A stretch of 64,000 nt of DNA from Aselliscus stoliczkanus (GCA_033961575.1 CM066730.1:119997523-120061522), one strand, 5' to 3'; counted from the first letter of the stretch, positions 46,343 through 57,345 are shown. Notes: generated by a model not told the origin, from the letters alone. A program made the numbers and translations.

Positions 46343-49300
46343 ATGGCAATAAATACACACCTATCAATAATCACATTAAATGTAAATGGATTAAATGCTC
46401 CAATAAAAAGACATAGGGTGGCTGAACGGATAAGAAAGCAAGACCCCAGCATATGCTGTATACAAGAGACTCACCTCAGATCCAAAGACTCATACAGGCT
46501 GAAAGTAAAGGGATGGAGTAAAATATTTCATGCAAATGGTACTGAGAAAAAAGCTGGAGTAGCAATACTTATATCAGATAAAATGGACTTTAAATTGAAG
46601 AATATAACAAAGGACAAAGAAGGACACTTCATAGTAATGAAGGGATCGATCCAACAAGAGGACATAACTCTAGTAAACATCTATGCACCTAACATAGGAA
46701 CCCCTAAATATATAAAATAGATATTGTCAGACATAAAGACAGAGATCAACAGTAACACTATCATAGTAGGGGACTTCAACACCCCGCTGTCACTAATGGA
46801 CAGATCCTCCAGATAGAAAATCAATGTGGAAACAGCGACCTTAAATGACACATTAGACCAGCTGGATTTAACAGACATTTTCAGAGCACTTCATCCCAAA
46901 GCTACAGAATAGACGTTCTTTTCAAGTGCACATGCAACATTTTCTACGATAGACCACATGTTAGGCCACAAAACACGTCTCAATAAATTTAAGAAGAATG
47001 AAATCATTTCAACTGTATTCTCTGACCACAATGCTATGAAACTAGAAATCAATTATAAGAAGAAATCTGGGAAGTTGACAAATAAATGGAGGCTAAACAA
47101 TATGCTATTAAATAGTGAGTGGGTCACAAATGAGATCAAGGAGGAAATCAAAGGATACCTCGAGACAAACGAAAATGAAAACACCACGACCCAAAATCTC
47201 TGGGATGCTGCGAAAGCAGTCCTAAGAGGGAAGTTTATAGCAGTGCAAGCCTACCTAAAGAAGGAAGAAAAATCTCAAATCAACAGAAAAATCTCAAATC
47301 AACAGGTTATCCTTACACCTAAGGGAACTGGAAAAAGAACAGCAAAAGAGGCCCAAGGGGAGTACAAGTAAGGAGATAATAAAGACCAGAGCAGAAATAA
47401 ACAATATAGAGAACAGAAAAACAATTCAAAAGATCAATGAAACCAAGAGCTGGTTTCTTGAGAAGATAAACAAAATTGACAAACCTCTAGCCAGGCTCAT
47501 CAAAAAAAAAAAAAGAGAGAGGACTCAAATTAGCAAAATCAGGAATGAAAGAGGGGAAATGACTACAGACATCACAGAAATACAAAAAATTCTAAGAAAT
47601 TACTATGAGCAACTATATGCCAACAAATTTGACAATCTGGAAGAAATGGATAATTTTCTAGAAGCATACAACCTTCCAAAGCTAACTCAAGAAGAAACAG
47701 AAAATCTAAATACCCTGTACTACCAAGGAAATTGAATCAGTAATTGACAAGCTCCCAAAAAACAAAAGCCCTGGACCATACGGCTTCACAAGTGAATTTT
47801 ATCAAACATTCAAAAAAGAACTATCACCTATTCTTCTCAAACTATTCCAAAAAATCCAGAAGGAGGGAAGAGTCCCAAACTCTTTTTATGAAGCCACTAT
47901 CACCCTGATTCCAAAACCAAATAAAGACATCACAAAAAAAGGAAAACTACAGGCCAATCTCCCTGATGAATATAGATGCAAAAATTCTCAATAAAATATT
48001 AGCAAACAGAATTCAGCAATATATTAAAAAGATCATACATCATGATCAAGTGGGATTCATCCCTAGTGCGCAAGGCTGGTTCAACATCTGTAAATCAATT
48101 AAGGTGATACACCACATCAACAAAATGAAGGATAAAGATCACATGGTCATTTCAATAGATGCAGAAAAAGCATTTGACAAAATCCAACAGCCATTTATGT
48201 TAAAAACCCTTAGCAAAGTGGGAATACAGGGATCATATCTCAACATAATAAAAGCCATATATGATAATCCTACAGCTAACATCATACTCAATGGGGAAAA
48301 GCTAAAACCATTCCCCTTAAGATCAGGAACAAGACAAGGCTGTCCACTTTCTCCTCTTTTATTCAACATAGTGCTGGAAGTTCTAGCCACAGCAATCAGA
48401 CAACAAAAAGAAATAAAAGGCATCCAAATTGGCAAGGAAGAAGTAAAATTGTCATTATATGCAGATGACATGATACTGTATATAGAGAACCCCAAAGACT
48501 CCATCAAAAAACTATTGGAACTGATAGACAAATTCAGTAAAGTAGCAGGATATAAAATCAATGCTCAGAAATCAGTGGCATTTGCATATACCAATAATAA
48601 ACTAATGGAAAGAGAAATTTAGAAAACTGTCCCATTTACAATTGCGTCAAGAACTATAAAATACCTAGGAATAAATTTAACCAAAGAAGTGAAAGATCTG
48701 TACTCAGAAAATTATAAGACACTGAAGACAGAAATCATAGAAGATACAAATAAATGGAAACACCTACCATGGTCATGGATAGGAAGAATTAATATAGTTA
48801 AAATGTCCATACTGCCTAAAGCAATATAGAGATTCAATGCAATTCCTATCAAACTACCAAGGGCATTTTTCACAGAAATAGAAAATATAATCCTAAAATT
48901 TATATGGAATCATAAAAGACCCAGAATAGCCTTGGCAATTCTGAGAAATAAAAACAAAGTCAGGGGGATCACGCTACCAGACATCAAACCCTACTACAAG
49001 GCCACAGTAATCAAGACAGTTTGGTATTGGCATAAAAACAGGCACATTGATCAGTGGAACAGAACAGAGAGCCCAGAAATAAATCCAGGCATTTACGGAC
49101 AGTTAATCTATGACAAGGGAAGCAAGAATTTACACTGGAGTAAAGATAGTCTATTCAATAAATGGTGCTGGGAAAATTGGACTGACACATGCAAAAAAAT
49201 GAAACTGGATCATCTCCTTACGCCTTATACAAGAAGAAATTCAAAATGGATTAAAGACTTAAATGTAAGACCTGAAACCATAAAAATCCTAAAAGAAAAT

Positions 49301-50178
49301 ATAGGGAGTACATTTGCAGACATTACCCGGAACAATATTTTTACTGATACATCCCTACAGGCAAGGGAAGTAAAAGAAAAAATGAACATATGGGATTATA
49401 TCAGACTTAAAAGTTTTTTCACAACAAAGGAAACCATTAATAAAACAAAAAGGAAGCCTACTGAATGGGAGAATATATTTGCCAATGATATATCTGATAA
49501 GGGGTTAATATCCAAAATTTATAAAACACTCAGGAAATTCAAAAAAACAACCCAATTAAAAAATGGGCAGAAGATATGAAGAGACATTTCTCTAGAGAGG
49601 ACATACAGATGGCCAACAGGCATATGAAAAAAAGTTCAACCTCACTGGTCATTAGGGAAATGCAAATAAAAACCACCATGAGATACCACCTCACTCTAGT
49701 CAGAATGGCTATCATCAATAAATCAACAAACAACAAGTGCTGGTGGCGCTGTGGGGAAAAGGGGACCCTGCTGCACTGTTGGTGGGACTGCAGATTGGTG
49801 CAGTCACTATGGAAGTCAGTATGGAGGTATCTCAAAGAACTGGAAATAGAGCTACTGTTTGACCCAGCAATTCCTCTCCTAGGAATTTATCCTGAAAAAA
49901 CCAAGACACTTATTCAAAAAAAGTTATGCACCCCTATGTTCATAGCAGCACAATTTACAATAGCTAAGACTTGGAAACAACCAAAATGCCCATCAGTAGA
50001 TGACTGGATTAAGAAACTGTGGTATATTTATACAATGGAGTATTACTCTGCTATAAGGAAGAATGGAATCGTGCCATTTGCAATGATATGGATGGACCTA
50101 GAGACTATTATGTTGAGTGAAATAAGTCAGTCAGGGAAGTACAAATACCATATGATCTTACTCATATGTGGAATCTGA
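46343..50178 (+). pseudogene. L1 ORF2 (endonuclease / reverse transcriptase), broken
   Basis: The start is MAINTHLS at 46343, 48 bp after ORF1. The endonuclease domain keeps LNVNGLN, CIQETH (catalytic Glu), VGDFNT and SDHN (catalytic Asp/His), but is cut by in-frame TAGs at 46718, 46814 and 46910. A 19-bp tandem duplication (47267-47304) shifts the frame. The reverse transcriptase (47966-48622) shows [20 protein letters not shown] and the catalytic YADD ([10 protein letters not shown]). A TAG at 48620 ends that frame, which resumes to 49579. The last frame (49576-50178) holds the Cys-rich C-terminus with C, C, H and C in the L1 order ([18 protein letters not shown]). The length of about 1,280 codons is normal for L1. 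Confidence 0.95.
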
Positions 50179-50663
50179 AAAACTATATGAATGAGCAAAG
50201 TAAACAGAAACTGTCTCATAGATATAGAGGAAAAATCAGGGTTGCTAATAGGGAGGGGAATGGGGATGAGGGAGAAGGGGAAGGGATTAGACAGCAAAAA
50301 TAGGCAACTACAATATTGCCACTGGGATAGGAAAAACAGTTTGGGGAATATAATTAATAATGTTGTAAATATTCTGTGGAATGTCAGATGATCATAGGTC
50401 TTGTTAGGGAGACCATTTCATGGATGGAGTAGAGGTTTGATCACTGCACTGTATTACTAAAGCAGAGGTGGCATACCTACTGTAATTGAATATATATAGA
50501 TAGTCATGGGATGTGGATTATACTGTTGAAGAGAGTCAGAGGAAGAGTAATAGATATATATGATATGGGGGGGGAGTGGGGTGGCGTATTGGGGGTGGGG
50601 GTTGTCACTTTGAGGGGTAAAATGTATAACTATTGCACTGTGTTGTAATTAAAAATAAAATTT
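50179..50663 (+). other. L1 3' UTR with G-rich tract
   Basis: The non-coding end of the young L1. At 50567-50602 it has runs of eight, four, five and five G (GGGGGGGG, GGGG, GGGGG, GGGGG), enough for a G-quadruplex. A conserved G-rich tract is a known hallmark of mammalian L1 3' UTRs. The end is an A-rich AATTAAAAATAAAATTT rather than a pure poly-A tail. Confidence 0.85.
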
Positions 50664-50679
50664 AAAAAATGGTTATAAG
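50664..50679. repeat. Right target-site duplication of the young L1
   Basis: AAAAAATGGTTATAAG pairs with 42765-42780. Removing the young L1 plus one copy restores a continuous L1 ORF1 text across the junction. Confidence 0.92.
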
Positions 50680-51425
50680 GATGCTCAAGAAACATAGTGA
50701 GAACTTCAACAGAGAGATAGCAAGCATAAAAAAGGACACAGACCATAAAAAGAACCAGTCAGAAGTGACTAATACAATAACTGAAATGAAGAATGCACTA
50801 GAAGGAATCACCAGTAGACTAGATGAAGCAGAGGATTGAATCAGTGATTTGGAAGACAAGGTAGCAGAAAACATCCATTTGGAACAGCAAAAAAGAAGTA
50901 AGAGTCCAAAAAAATAAAAATAGTTTAAAAAGGCCTCTGTGACAACATCAAGTGTAGCAACACTGACATCATAGGAGTCCCAGGAGTAGAAAGAAAGCAA
51001 GAGATTGAAAACCTATTTAAAAAATTAACAACTGAAAACTTTGCTAACCTGGGAAGGATATAGACACACAAGCCCAGGAAATGCATAGAGTCTCAAACCA
51101 GACAAATGCAAACAGGCCCAAAAAAAGTCACAGTGTAATTAAAATGGGAAAGGTTAAAGACAAAGAGAGAATCCTAAAAACAGCAAGAGAAAGGCAACTA
51201 GTAACTTATAAGGGAATTCTCATAAAATTGTCAGCTGATTTCTCCACAGAAACTTTGCAGGTCAGAGAGGATTGGCACAAAATATTCAAAGTGATGAAAA
51301 CCAAGAACCTACAACCAAGGGTAGTCTACCCAGCAAAGCTATCATTTAAAATTGAAGGACATATAAACAGCTTCCCAGATGTGAAAAAGCTAAAGGAGTT
51401 CATCACCACCAAACCAGTATTATAA
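50680..51425 (+). pseudogene. ORF1 remnant of the older L1
   Basis: Coiled-coil part: MKNALEGITSRLDEAED followed by an in-frame TGA, then ISDLEDKVAE. The C-terminal domain reads openly from 51081 (VKDKERILKTARERQLVTYKG, shown here only as a position guide) to TKPVL and the stop at 51423-51425. It is colinear with ORF1 of the younger L1 but clearly more diverged, as expected for the older host element. The 5' end of this ORF lies at about 42662-42763. Confidence 0.85.
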
Positions 51426-51775
51426 GGAATGTGAGAGGGTTTTCTTTAAGATGAGGGAAAAAAAAAATTATGAATAATAAAATGTCAATAGCTACATATC
51501 TATCAACAATTGCTTTCAATGTGAATGGATTAAGTTGGATTAAGTGCTCCCATGGACATAGGAGGGCTGAATGGATAGAAAAAAATCCCCTTACAGATGC
51601 TGCCTACAAGAGACTCACTTCAGATTGAAAGACGCACACAGACAGAAAGTGAAGGGATAGGAAAAGTTTCCATGAAAATGGAAACAAACAAACAAACAGA
51701 TAAACAAACAAAAAACAAAAGGTGGGGTAGCAATACTTATACCAGAAAAACATAGACCTTAAAACAATGCTGTAA

Positions 51776-51927
51776 GGGCTGGCCGAATGGCTCAGTTGGT
51801 TAAGAGCTCACTCAAGAGTGCAAGCTGAACTCTGAGCAACAGCGGTTCAAGGCCAGCCCGAGCTGAGTTGCCGTTGAGCTACCAACAGGTGGCAGGATGG
51901 CTCAGCTAAAACAACAACAACAACAAC
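51776..51927 (+). mobile_element. tRNA-derived SINE of the dimer-like type
   Basis: The head is GGGCTGGCCGAATGGCTCAG, followed by TTGGTTAAGAGC and a degenerate box B, then GAGCTGAGTTGCCGTTGAGC. The 3' part holds GGATGGCTCAGC, resembling a second box A, followed by a (CAA)n tail. The 15-bp target duplication AAAACAATGCTGTAA is exact (51761-51775 and 51928-51942). It inserted into the endonuclease remnant of the older L1 ORF2. Confidence 0.92.
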
Positions 51928-52444
51928 AAAACAATGCTGTAACAAGAGACAAAGAATGACCCAGTAATTCCAGTTCAGGGCATTTATCTGAAGAAATCCA
52001 AAACTCTTCTTTGAGGTGATGTGTGCATCCCTACATTCATTGCAGCATTGTTTAGAATAGCCTAGTATCAATGGAAGAATGGATAAAGAGGAGGTGGTAC
52101 ACATATACAATGAAATACTCCTTAACCATGGAAGGGAGTGGGTTCTTGCCTTTTGTGGCAGCATGGATGGACCTGGAAGGTACAGTGTTGAGTCGAGTGT
52201 TGGACAAAGACAGATTCAATGTGATTTTGCTTATATATGGAATCTAAAGAACAAAACAAACAAACAGAAACAAATTCATAGATACAGAAAAAAAAATGAT
52301 GGTTGCCAGATAGAAGGGGGGTTGGGAGTGTGAGTGAAGAAAGGGGAAGTGATTAAGAAATACAAATTGGTTGTGAAAAAGTAGTTATAGTGATATAGAG
52401 TATAATGTAAGGAATACAGTCAATAACATTGTAATAATTATGTA

Positions 52445-53005
52445 TGAGGTCTGACAATTAAGTTTGCAAACTTGTTGCAACAATGTTGCTAACCTTTTTT
52501 TTTATATATTGGAGGGATTATTTGTTATGAATTTGTACTAACTGGACAAACGGTTAACTAAGTTTACTATTTGGAAGTGCTGAAAAGGCTGCGTGAAAAA
52601 GTTAGACGACCTGAACTTTTTGCCAACAGTTCATGGCTCTTGCATCATGACACTGCACCAGCTCACATGGCACTGTCTCTGAGGGAGTTTTTAGCCAGTA
52701 AACAAATAACTGTATTGGAAGACCCTTCCTACTAGTACCTGATCTGGCCCCCAAGGACTTCTTTCTTTACCTGAAGATAAATATTGAAAGGAAGACATTT
52801 TGATGGCATTCAGGGTAATAGGACATCAACTCTGGTGGCCATTCCAAAAAAAGAGTTCCAAAATTGCTTGAAGGGTCACTAGGTGCTGGCATTGGTACAT
52901 AGCTTCCCAAGCGGAGTACTTTGAAGGTGACCATAGTGATATTCAGCAATGAGATATGTAGCACTTTTTCTAGGATGAGTTCATGAACTTGATTATCTGA
53001 CTTTG
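52445..53005 (+). mobile_element. Internally deleted mariner (family A)
   Basis: The left end TGAGGTCTGACAATTAAGTT and the right end (minus-strand CAAAGTCAGATAATCAAGTT) form the inverted repeats. TA flanks both (52443-52444 and 53006-53007). After about 130 bp of 5' sequence it jumps into the transposase C-terminal half. From about 52585 it is colinear with 1-433 (AAAAGGCTGCGTGAAAAAGT, then CTGCACCAGCTCACATGGC, then GAGGGAGTTTTTAGCCAGTA). At about 560 bp it lacks roughly 700 bp of a typical mariner, including the DNA-binding half. Non-autonomous and dead. It sits inside the 3' UTR of the older L1. Confidence 0.93.
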
Positions 53006-53317
53006 TATGTTGTATGTTGACAAATGGGTACTATATTTATTGAGATGATAGATGAGAAGGGAGTTGGGGGGCTGTGTGTAAATGGTGAAGTGATTGAGAA
53101 GTACAAATTGGTAGTTACAAAATAGTCATGGGGATGTAAATTACCACATAGGAAATATAGTAAATAATATGGTAATAACTGTATAATACCAGGTGGGTAT
53201 TTGACTAGTAAAAGGGGTCACTTCTTAAATTATATAAATGTCTAACCACTATGCTGTACACTTCAAATTAATATAAATTAATGCTGAATATCAACTGTAG
53301 TTGAAAAATTTAAAAGG

Positions 53318-53430
53318 GTGGGACGTGGGAAGGAGAATAAGAGGTCCAAATTTCCAGGTATAAAACAAATAAGTCATTGGGATGTAATATATAACCTTTG
53401 ATTTGTATTATCATTCTATAATCCCAAATA
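53318..53430 (+). mobile_element. Additional L1 3' UTR-like fragment
   Basis: AGAGGTCCAAATTTCCAGGT, AAACAAATAAGTCATTGGG and ATGTAATATATAACC resemble another type of L1 3' UTR placed directly after the end of the older L1. It may be a separate older fragment. Confidence 0.5.
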
Positions 53431-55106
53431 TCCTAAAGTGGTTGTTCTAAACATGCTAATGAAACTCCAATGCCATCCATTAAAACAACTAACTTTGCCA
53501 TTGTTACTTTATAGCCTCATTTCAAAAAGTTATGAAAAATATCTGGCATCTAGGGAAGTATATTTGCATGCAACTTTTTTTTTCTCTCTAAGATTTTTAC
53601 TATCTCTCAGCACAAAATACTTCAGAAAATAACCTTAACAACTTGTAAAAGGTAACAATATACCTTTTAAATTTATTAAGAAGGTATGAGAAAAAAGACA
53701 AATCTAATGTCTGGATTAAGTTAAAGGCTAAATATGATAAGTTGATAACCATTTCTCGATTTCATGTGTTTTGTGATAAGAAAATAACATCCTATTCGGT
53801 AATGGGACAGACACAACTATAGATTTTTAGGTTCATAAGTACCAGGTGATTGTAGAAATATGACTCTAAAAGGTTCACCTTGATTTACTTTTTCTTCTGA
53901 AAAGTAATGCTACTTATTTATGTTGATTGGATATCTCCTTTATTTGAAAATATAAATCACTCATCAAATGTCAAGGACAATATGTCACTACTGTAGTATG
54001 GTTGGTGATTTTAAATACATTGTTTAGAGAACTTGTATGATTTTACTGTTCTTGGGAGAAGTGACATACAGCTTAATAATCATAACATTGTACAAATTAT
54101 CATTATGTTTATTTTGAATGTGCTGTTTATTTTACAAAAAAAACTTTAAAAGTTTTATGTATTGTTAAATATCAGAACTTTTAAATCACTATAAAAATCA
54201 TCTAAATAAAAACAATAATATGCTTTAAGACACTCTGAGAAAGAACATAAATGAATTTATCTGTGAGAAATCGTATAGAAAAAGGAGATCTGAAGCAAAA
54301 CCACTGACTACGCTCTATAGAAGGAAGACCTTTAAACTTATTCATTAATTAACATCCTATTTTTGTGAGGCAATATGTGGGCTTGTGATTAGAAATTTAT
54401 GAGTGGAATTTGGGATCCAACTGCAAAATATGAAATGCATAAAATTTAAATAGGGTTTTGTTATAGAGAACACATTATAATTTATTCAAATATACATTAA
54501 GAGACTATGTTTGCCCACAATTAAGGAAAAAAAAAATGAATAGAGCTGGCAATACAAACAGAATTCTAAATGTATTGATTTTCTGCAATTCAAAACACAA
54601 GCCTCTTTTTTATATTTACCAATAGTACATAATATCAAGATTAAGTCAAAGACTTAAAATGAAACATAGGTAATTATCCCTGGTTTTCATGTCTTTGGAA
54701 ATTAAAAAAAATATATACTATTTAGCAACGGGAAATGTGTATATACAGACATTTAGGTAACAAATGTCTAACTGTTGAAGAAATTTGATGCTAAAGGATT
54801 ATATTGATTCTAAATATACATTGCTTTTCATTATGGAATAAAAGAAGAATTATAAAGATGCAAAATTGACTTTGGCATTTCTTGAGAAAATATACACAAT
54901 AAAATAATAGTCAATAACACTTCAGAGATTTAGGAAAATGTATGTGTTAATGGAATATATTACTCAGAATGATGAATTTATGTTTTATGGATAGTGATTT
55001 GCTTGGGAATTATTCTTTGATGTTTTTCATGTAATTTGGCTTAAACTTAGCTGCAAAGGACCTGAACTTCTTGAAACATTAACACTGTTCCTAACTGATT
55101 TATTAA
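53431..55106. other. AT-rich sequence, no gene seen
   Basis: About 1.7 kb of strongly AT-rich sequence with no nameable repeat or exon. Confidence 0.45.
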
Positions 55107-55125
55107 CTATTTTTAGGAGTTTTTT
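55107..55125. repeat. Left target-site duplication of the composite SINE
   Basis: CTATTTTTAGGAGTTTTT here is repeated exactly at 55556-55573; the exact end blends into the SINE's T-run. Confidence 0.92.
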
Positions 55126-55555
55126 TTTTTTTTTTTTTTTTTCGTTTAAAGATTTTATTGGGAAATTGGGGGAGGGGAACAGCATTGGGGAATTGGGGAA
55201 GGGGAACAAACAAGTTGCTGTTCTTTTGTTCTTCAGTCTAGTTGCAGAGGAGATTGCTTCACTGGCCCATGTCGATATCATCATTGCACTCTTCCGAGAC
55301 GAGGCAGCTCAGTCGCCGGCCTCTGGATGGCCACTCACTGCTGCTATTGGCAGCTCATGCTGGCTGCTGGCCACTCACTGCAGACTATGGCAGCCCACTG
55401 CAGCCTACACCGTCGCGGTGGCTCCCACAGCCCAGCTCCAGGTGGAGCTGTTGTTAGCTGTAGAGGGCAGTGTCACTGGTACTCATATGTGGGATCCAAA
55501 CCAGGGTCGCTGGCATCCCAAGCCAGTTCTTAACCAATGCGCCACTCGGCCGGCC
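55126..55555 (-). mobile_element. Long composite tRNA-derived SINE, antisense
   Basis: The minus-strand head GGCCGGCCGAGTGGCGCATT, box B-like GGTTTGGATCCC and ACCAGTGACACTGCCCTC are shared with the short SINEs at 23054 and 33313. Instead of a poly-A, a further body of about 300 bp follows. It has two GCAGTGAGTGGCCA units separated by AGCAGCCAGCATGAGC-type sequence (VNTR-like), then GACATGGGCCAGTGAAGC, CTGCAACTAGACTGAAGAAC and a tail with repeated TTCCCCAAT words, CCCAATAAAATC and poly-A. The AATAAA just before the A-run is notable for a pol III element. CpGs survive and the target duplication is exact over 18 bp, suggesting a recent insertion. Confidence 0.9.
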
Positions 55556-55573
55556 CTATTTTTAGGAGTTTTT

Positions 55574-56574
55574 AAATGAGAAACTTATTAAGAAGTGTCA
55601 GTTGCTTGCCTCACTTCTAAAATGGTCCCATTTCTTTTTCTAACCATATTTAAGTTTATAATAGAAGCAACAGTGTCATTCTACTTACAGATTTTTCTGT
55701 GCATCTAGGTTCCCATGAAATTAATATCCACATAAAATATTCATTTAATACATACTCACTTACTACAAATGAGGCACTATGCTAGGTAGCAGGAAACAAG
55801 GATAAAACTTTATACTTGATAAGGATTTTTTTTTTTATACTACATCTGACAATTTCCAAATAAATGCCATTTAACTTTTATTTTTTATTTGTTTTTAATA
55901 TGACAAAAATATGTACAGTGCTTAGAAGTGGAAATCAAAAGCTTCATTTGTGATACAGTATATCCAAACTTTGGAATTCACATGTGAAGCTCAGCAAATT
56001 AAGAAGTTAAGTAGAAGTCAAAAGGAGCTGTGACATTTTATAATGGCTAGGTATTAACTGAGCAAACTCAAGTTAATTCTGCAAACTAAACCAGTGACAT
56101 AAGGATACCAAAAGTAATCTCTTAAGGATTAAATTTGCAGTGTTATGGATAAAATCTTTCTCTTTTCCCATCAAACTAAAGATAACCCTAAATGCATTTT
56201 GACTGTGTTTTGGAATATTTAAAAAATCTTCTTCAGACACTTGGAGATAAATATTGCCAGTAAGTGTGCTAAAGGGCAACTGTTTACTGTAATAAAAAAA
56301 ATTATAAATGATAAAATCTATTTCATTATTACCATTATGTATAACTTCTTTGAATCATGACACATAATATGATATGTGTCATACATATATAAAAAAGTAA
56401 CAAAGCAGCTCACAATTTAACAAAATATGATATTCACTTTATACTATAAGCATTTATTATAGACTTAAATATATAAATCAAACCAGTGATGATATATGTT
56501 TATACAAAGTATATATTTGTTTTTATCATAAATTCATAATATGTATTATATAGGATGAAATATTAGGGGGGTGG
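55574..56574. other. AT-rich sequence, no gene seen
   Basis: AT-rich with short A and T runs. A faint ancient-repeat word (CAAATGAGGCACTATGCTAG) occurs at about 55767. No gene supported. Confidence 0.45.
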
Positions 56575-56622
56575 TTGTGTGTGTGTACGTGTATGTATGT
56601 GCCTATGTGTGTAACACACACA
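56575..56622. repeat. TG-rich tract ending in a self-complementary TG/CA turn
   Basis: TG repeat with ACGTGTATG interruptions, then TGTGTGTAACACACACA, which can fold on itself. Confidence 0.8.
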
Positions 56623-57129
56623 AATAGCAATATATTTTTGAGGAATATAATTTAAATGCCTTCACAAAACGCTTTGCACTGGTTTGTATGCTACATAACT
56701 AATTTACATTAGTACTCCAAAAAAATGAATAGCTTTCAGATGACTTTTCAAATTTTATTTAATAACTTTAAATATAAAATTTGCTCAATATAGATACTAA
56801 TGCATTAAATTTTAATATTTTGGATCTATGTAGAGCATAATATGGTCTACCACAACTTATCAATGTCCGTTTCACTTCTAAACTTTTGTGTTTTCACTGA
56901 AATATTATATATATAAACTTGACATTTTGTCAGATTATGTGACAAGAAGTAAATGCCATGTATTATAGAAAAATCCTTCAGTTTATAACAATTTAAGAGT
57001 TTTGCAGAATATTACTTCTGATTTTCAAGTAACTTAAGCAGAACACCAAGAATATTGAATAAGAAATAGAATTTTTATTTGTTTAAATCACAAAGGGTTA
57101 CATTTCACAGAGGAAGGTAACTTTGAGTC
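56623..57129. other. AT-rich sequence, no gene seen
   Basis: No feature recognised. Confidence 0.45.
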
Positions 57130-57345
57130 AGGGGACCTACTATAAGGAAGGCTCTTAACTCTAACAATTACTAGTTGTGTCATCTTGGACAAATGATTTT
57201 TCTTTTCCTCTTTTGTCCTTATTTGTAAGGTGAGTAGGTTATAATAGAACTCATTCTAGAGGATCCGAGAAGGGGAAAATAAATAATCTGCAGCAAATGC
57301 TTTTAAGTAGGAAGCAACTAGTAAATTTTAGTATTAGCTGGTGGT
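57130..57345 (+). mobile_element. MIR-like SINE
   Basis: The MIR order is visible: AATTACTAGTTGTGTCATCT, TGGACAAATGATTTTTCTTT, TCCTTATTTGTAAGGTGAG, then AAATGCTTTTAAGTAGG. It is diverged, but nearly the whole core is represented. Confidence 0.62.

Larger units (their letters stand above)
42781..50663 (+). mobile_element. Full-length younger L1 retrotransposon, inactive
   Basis: A 7.9-kb element inserted, in the same orientation, into ORF1 of an older L1. It starts GAGGGGCAAGATGGCGGC, carries a long 5' UTR (42781-45388), ORF1 (45389-46294), ORF2 (46343-50178), a 3' UTR with a G-rich tract, and ends in AATTAAAAATAAAATTT. L1 moves by target-primed reverse transcription using the ORF2 endonuclease and reverse transcriptase; ORF1 protein coats the RNA. 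Both ORFs have stops and frameshifts, so this copy is dead. Its full length and matching target duplication show that it inserted complete, well after the host L1 had decayed. Confidence 0.95.
50680..53317 (+). mobile_element. Older L1, part 2: ORF1, remnant ORF2, 3' UTR
   Basis: Continues directly from 42763. ORF1 runs to a stop at 51423-51425 (see its own entry). ORF2 begins near 51485 with FNVNGL and keeps only about 90 codons of the endonuclease domain. Near 51957 the text jumps to the last part of ORF2 (a DPVIPVQGIYLK-like reading), so about 3 kb is deleted. The 3' UTR is present twice in part (see findings). A SINE (51776-51927) and a mariner (52445-53005) are nested in it. It ends near GTAGTTGAAAAATTTAAAA at 53300-53317. 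Confidence 0.87.

Noticed and set aside
55166..55579. 137-codon plus-strand frame
   Set aside because: It is the antisense reading of the composite SINE; stop-poor because the SINE is GC-rich.
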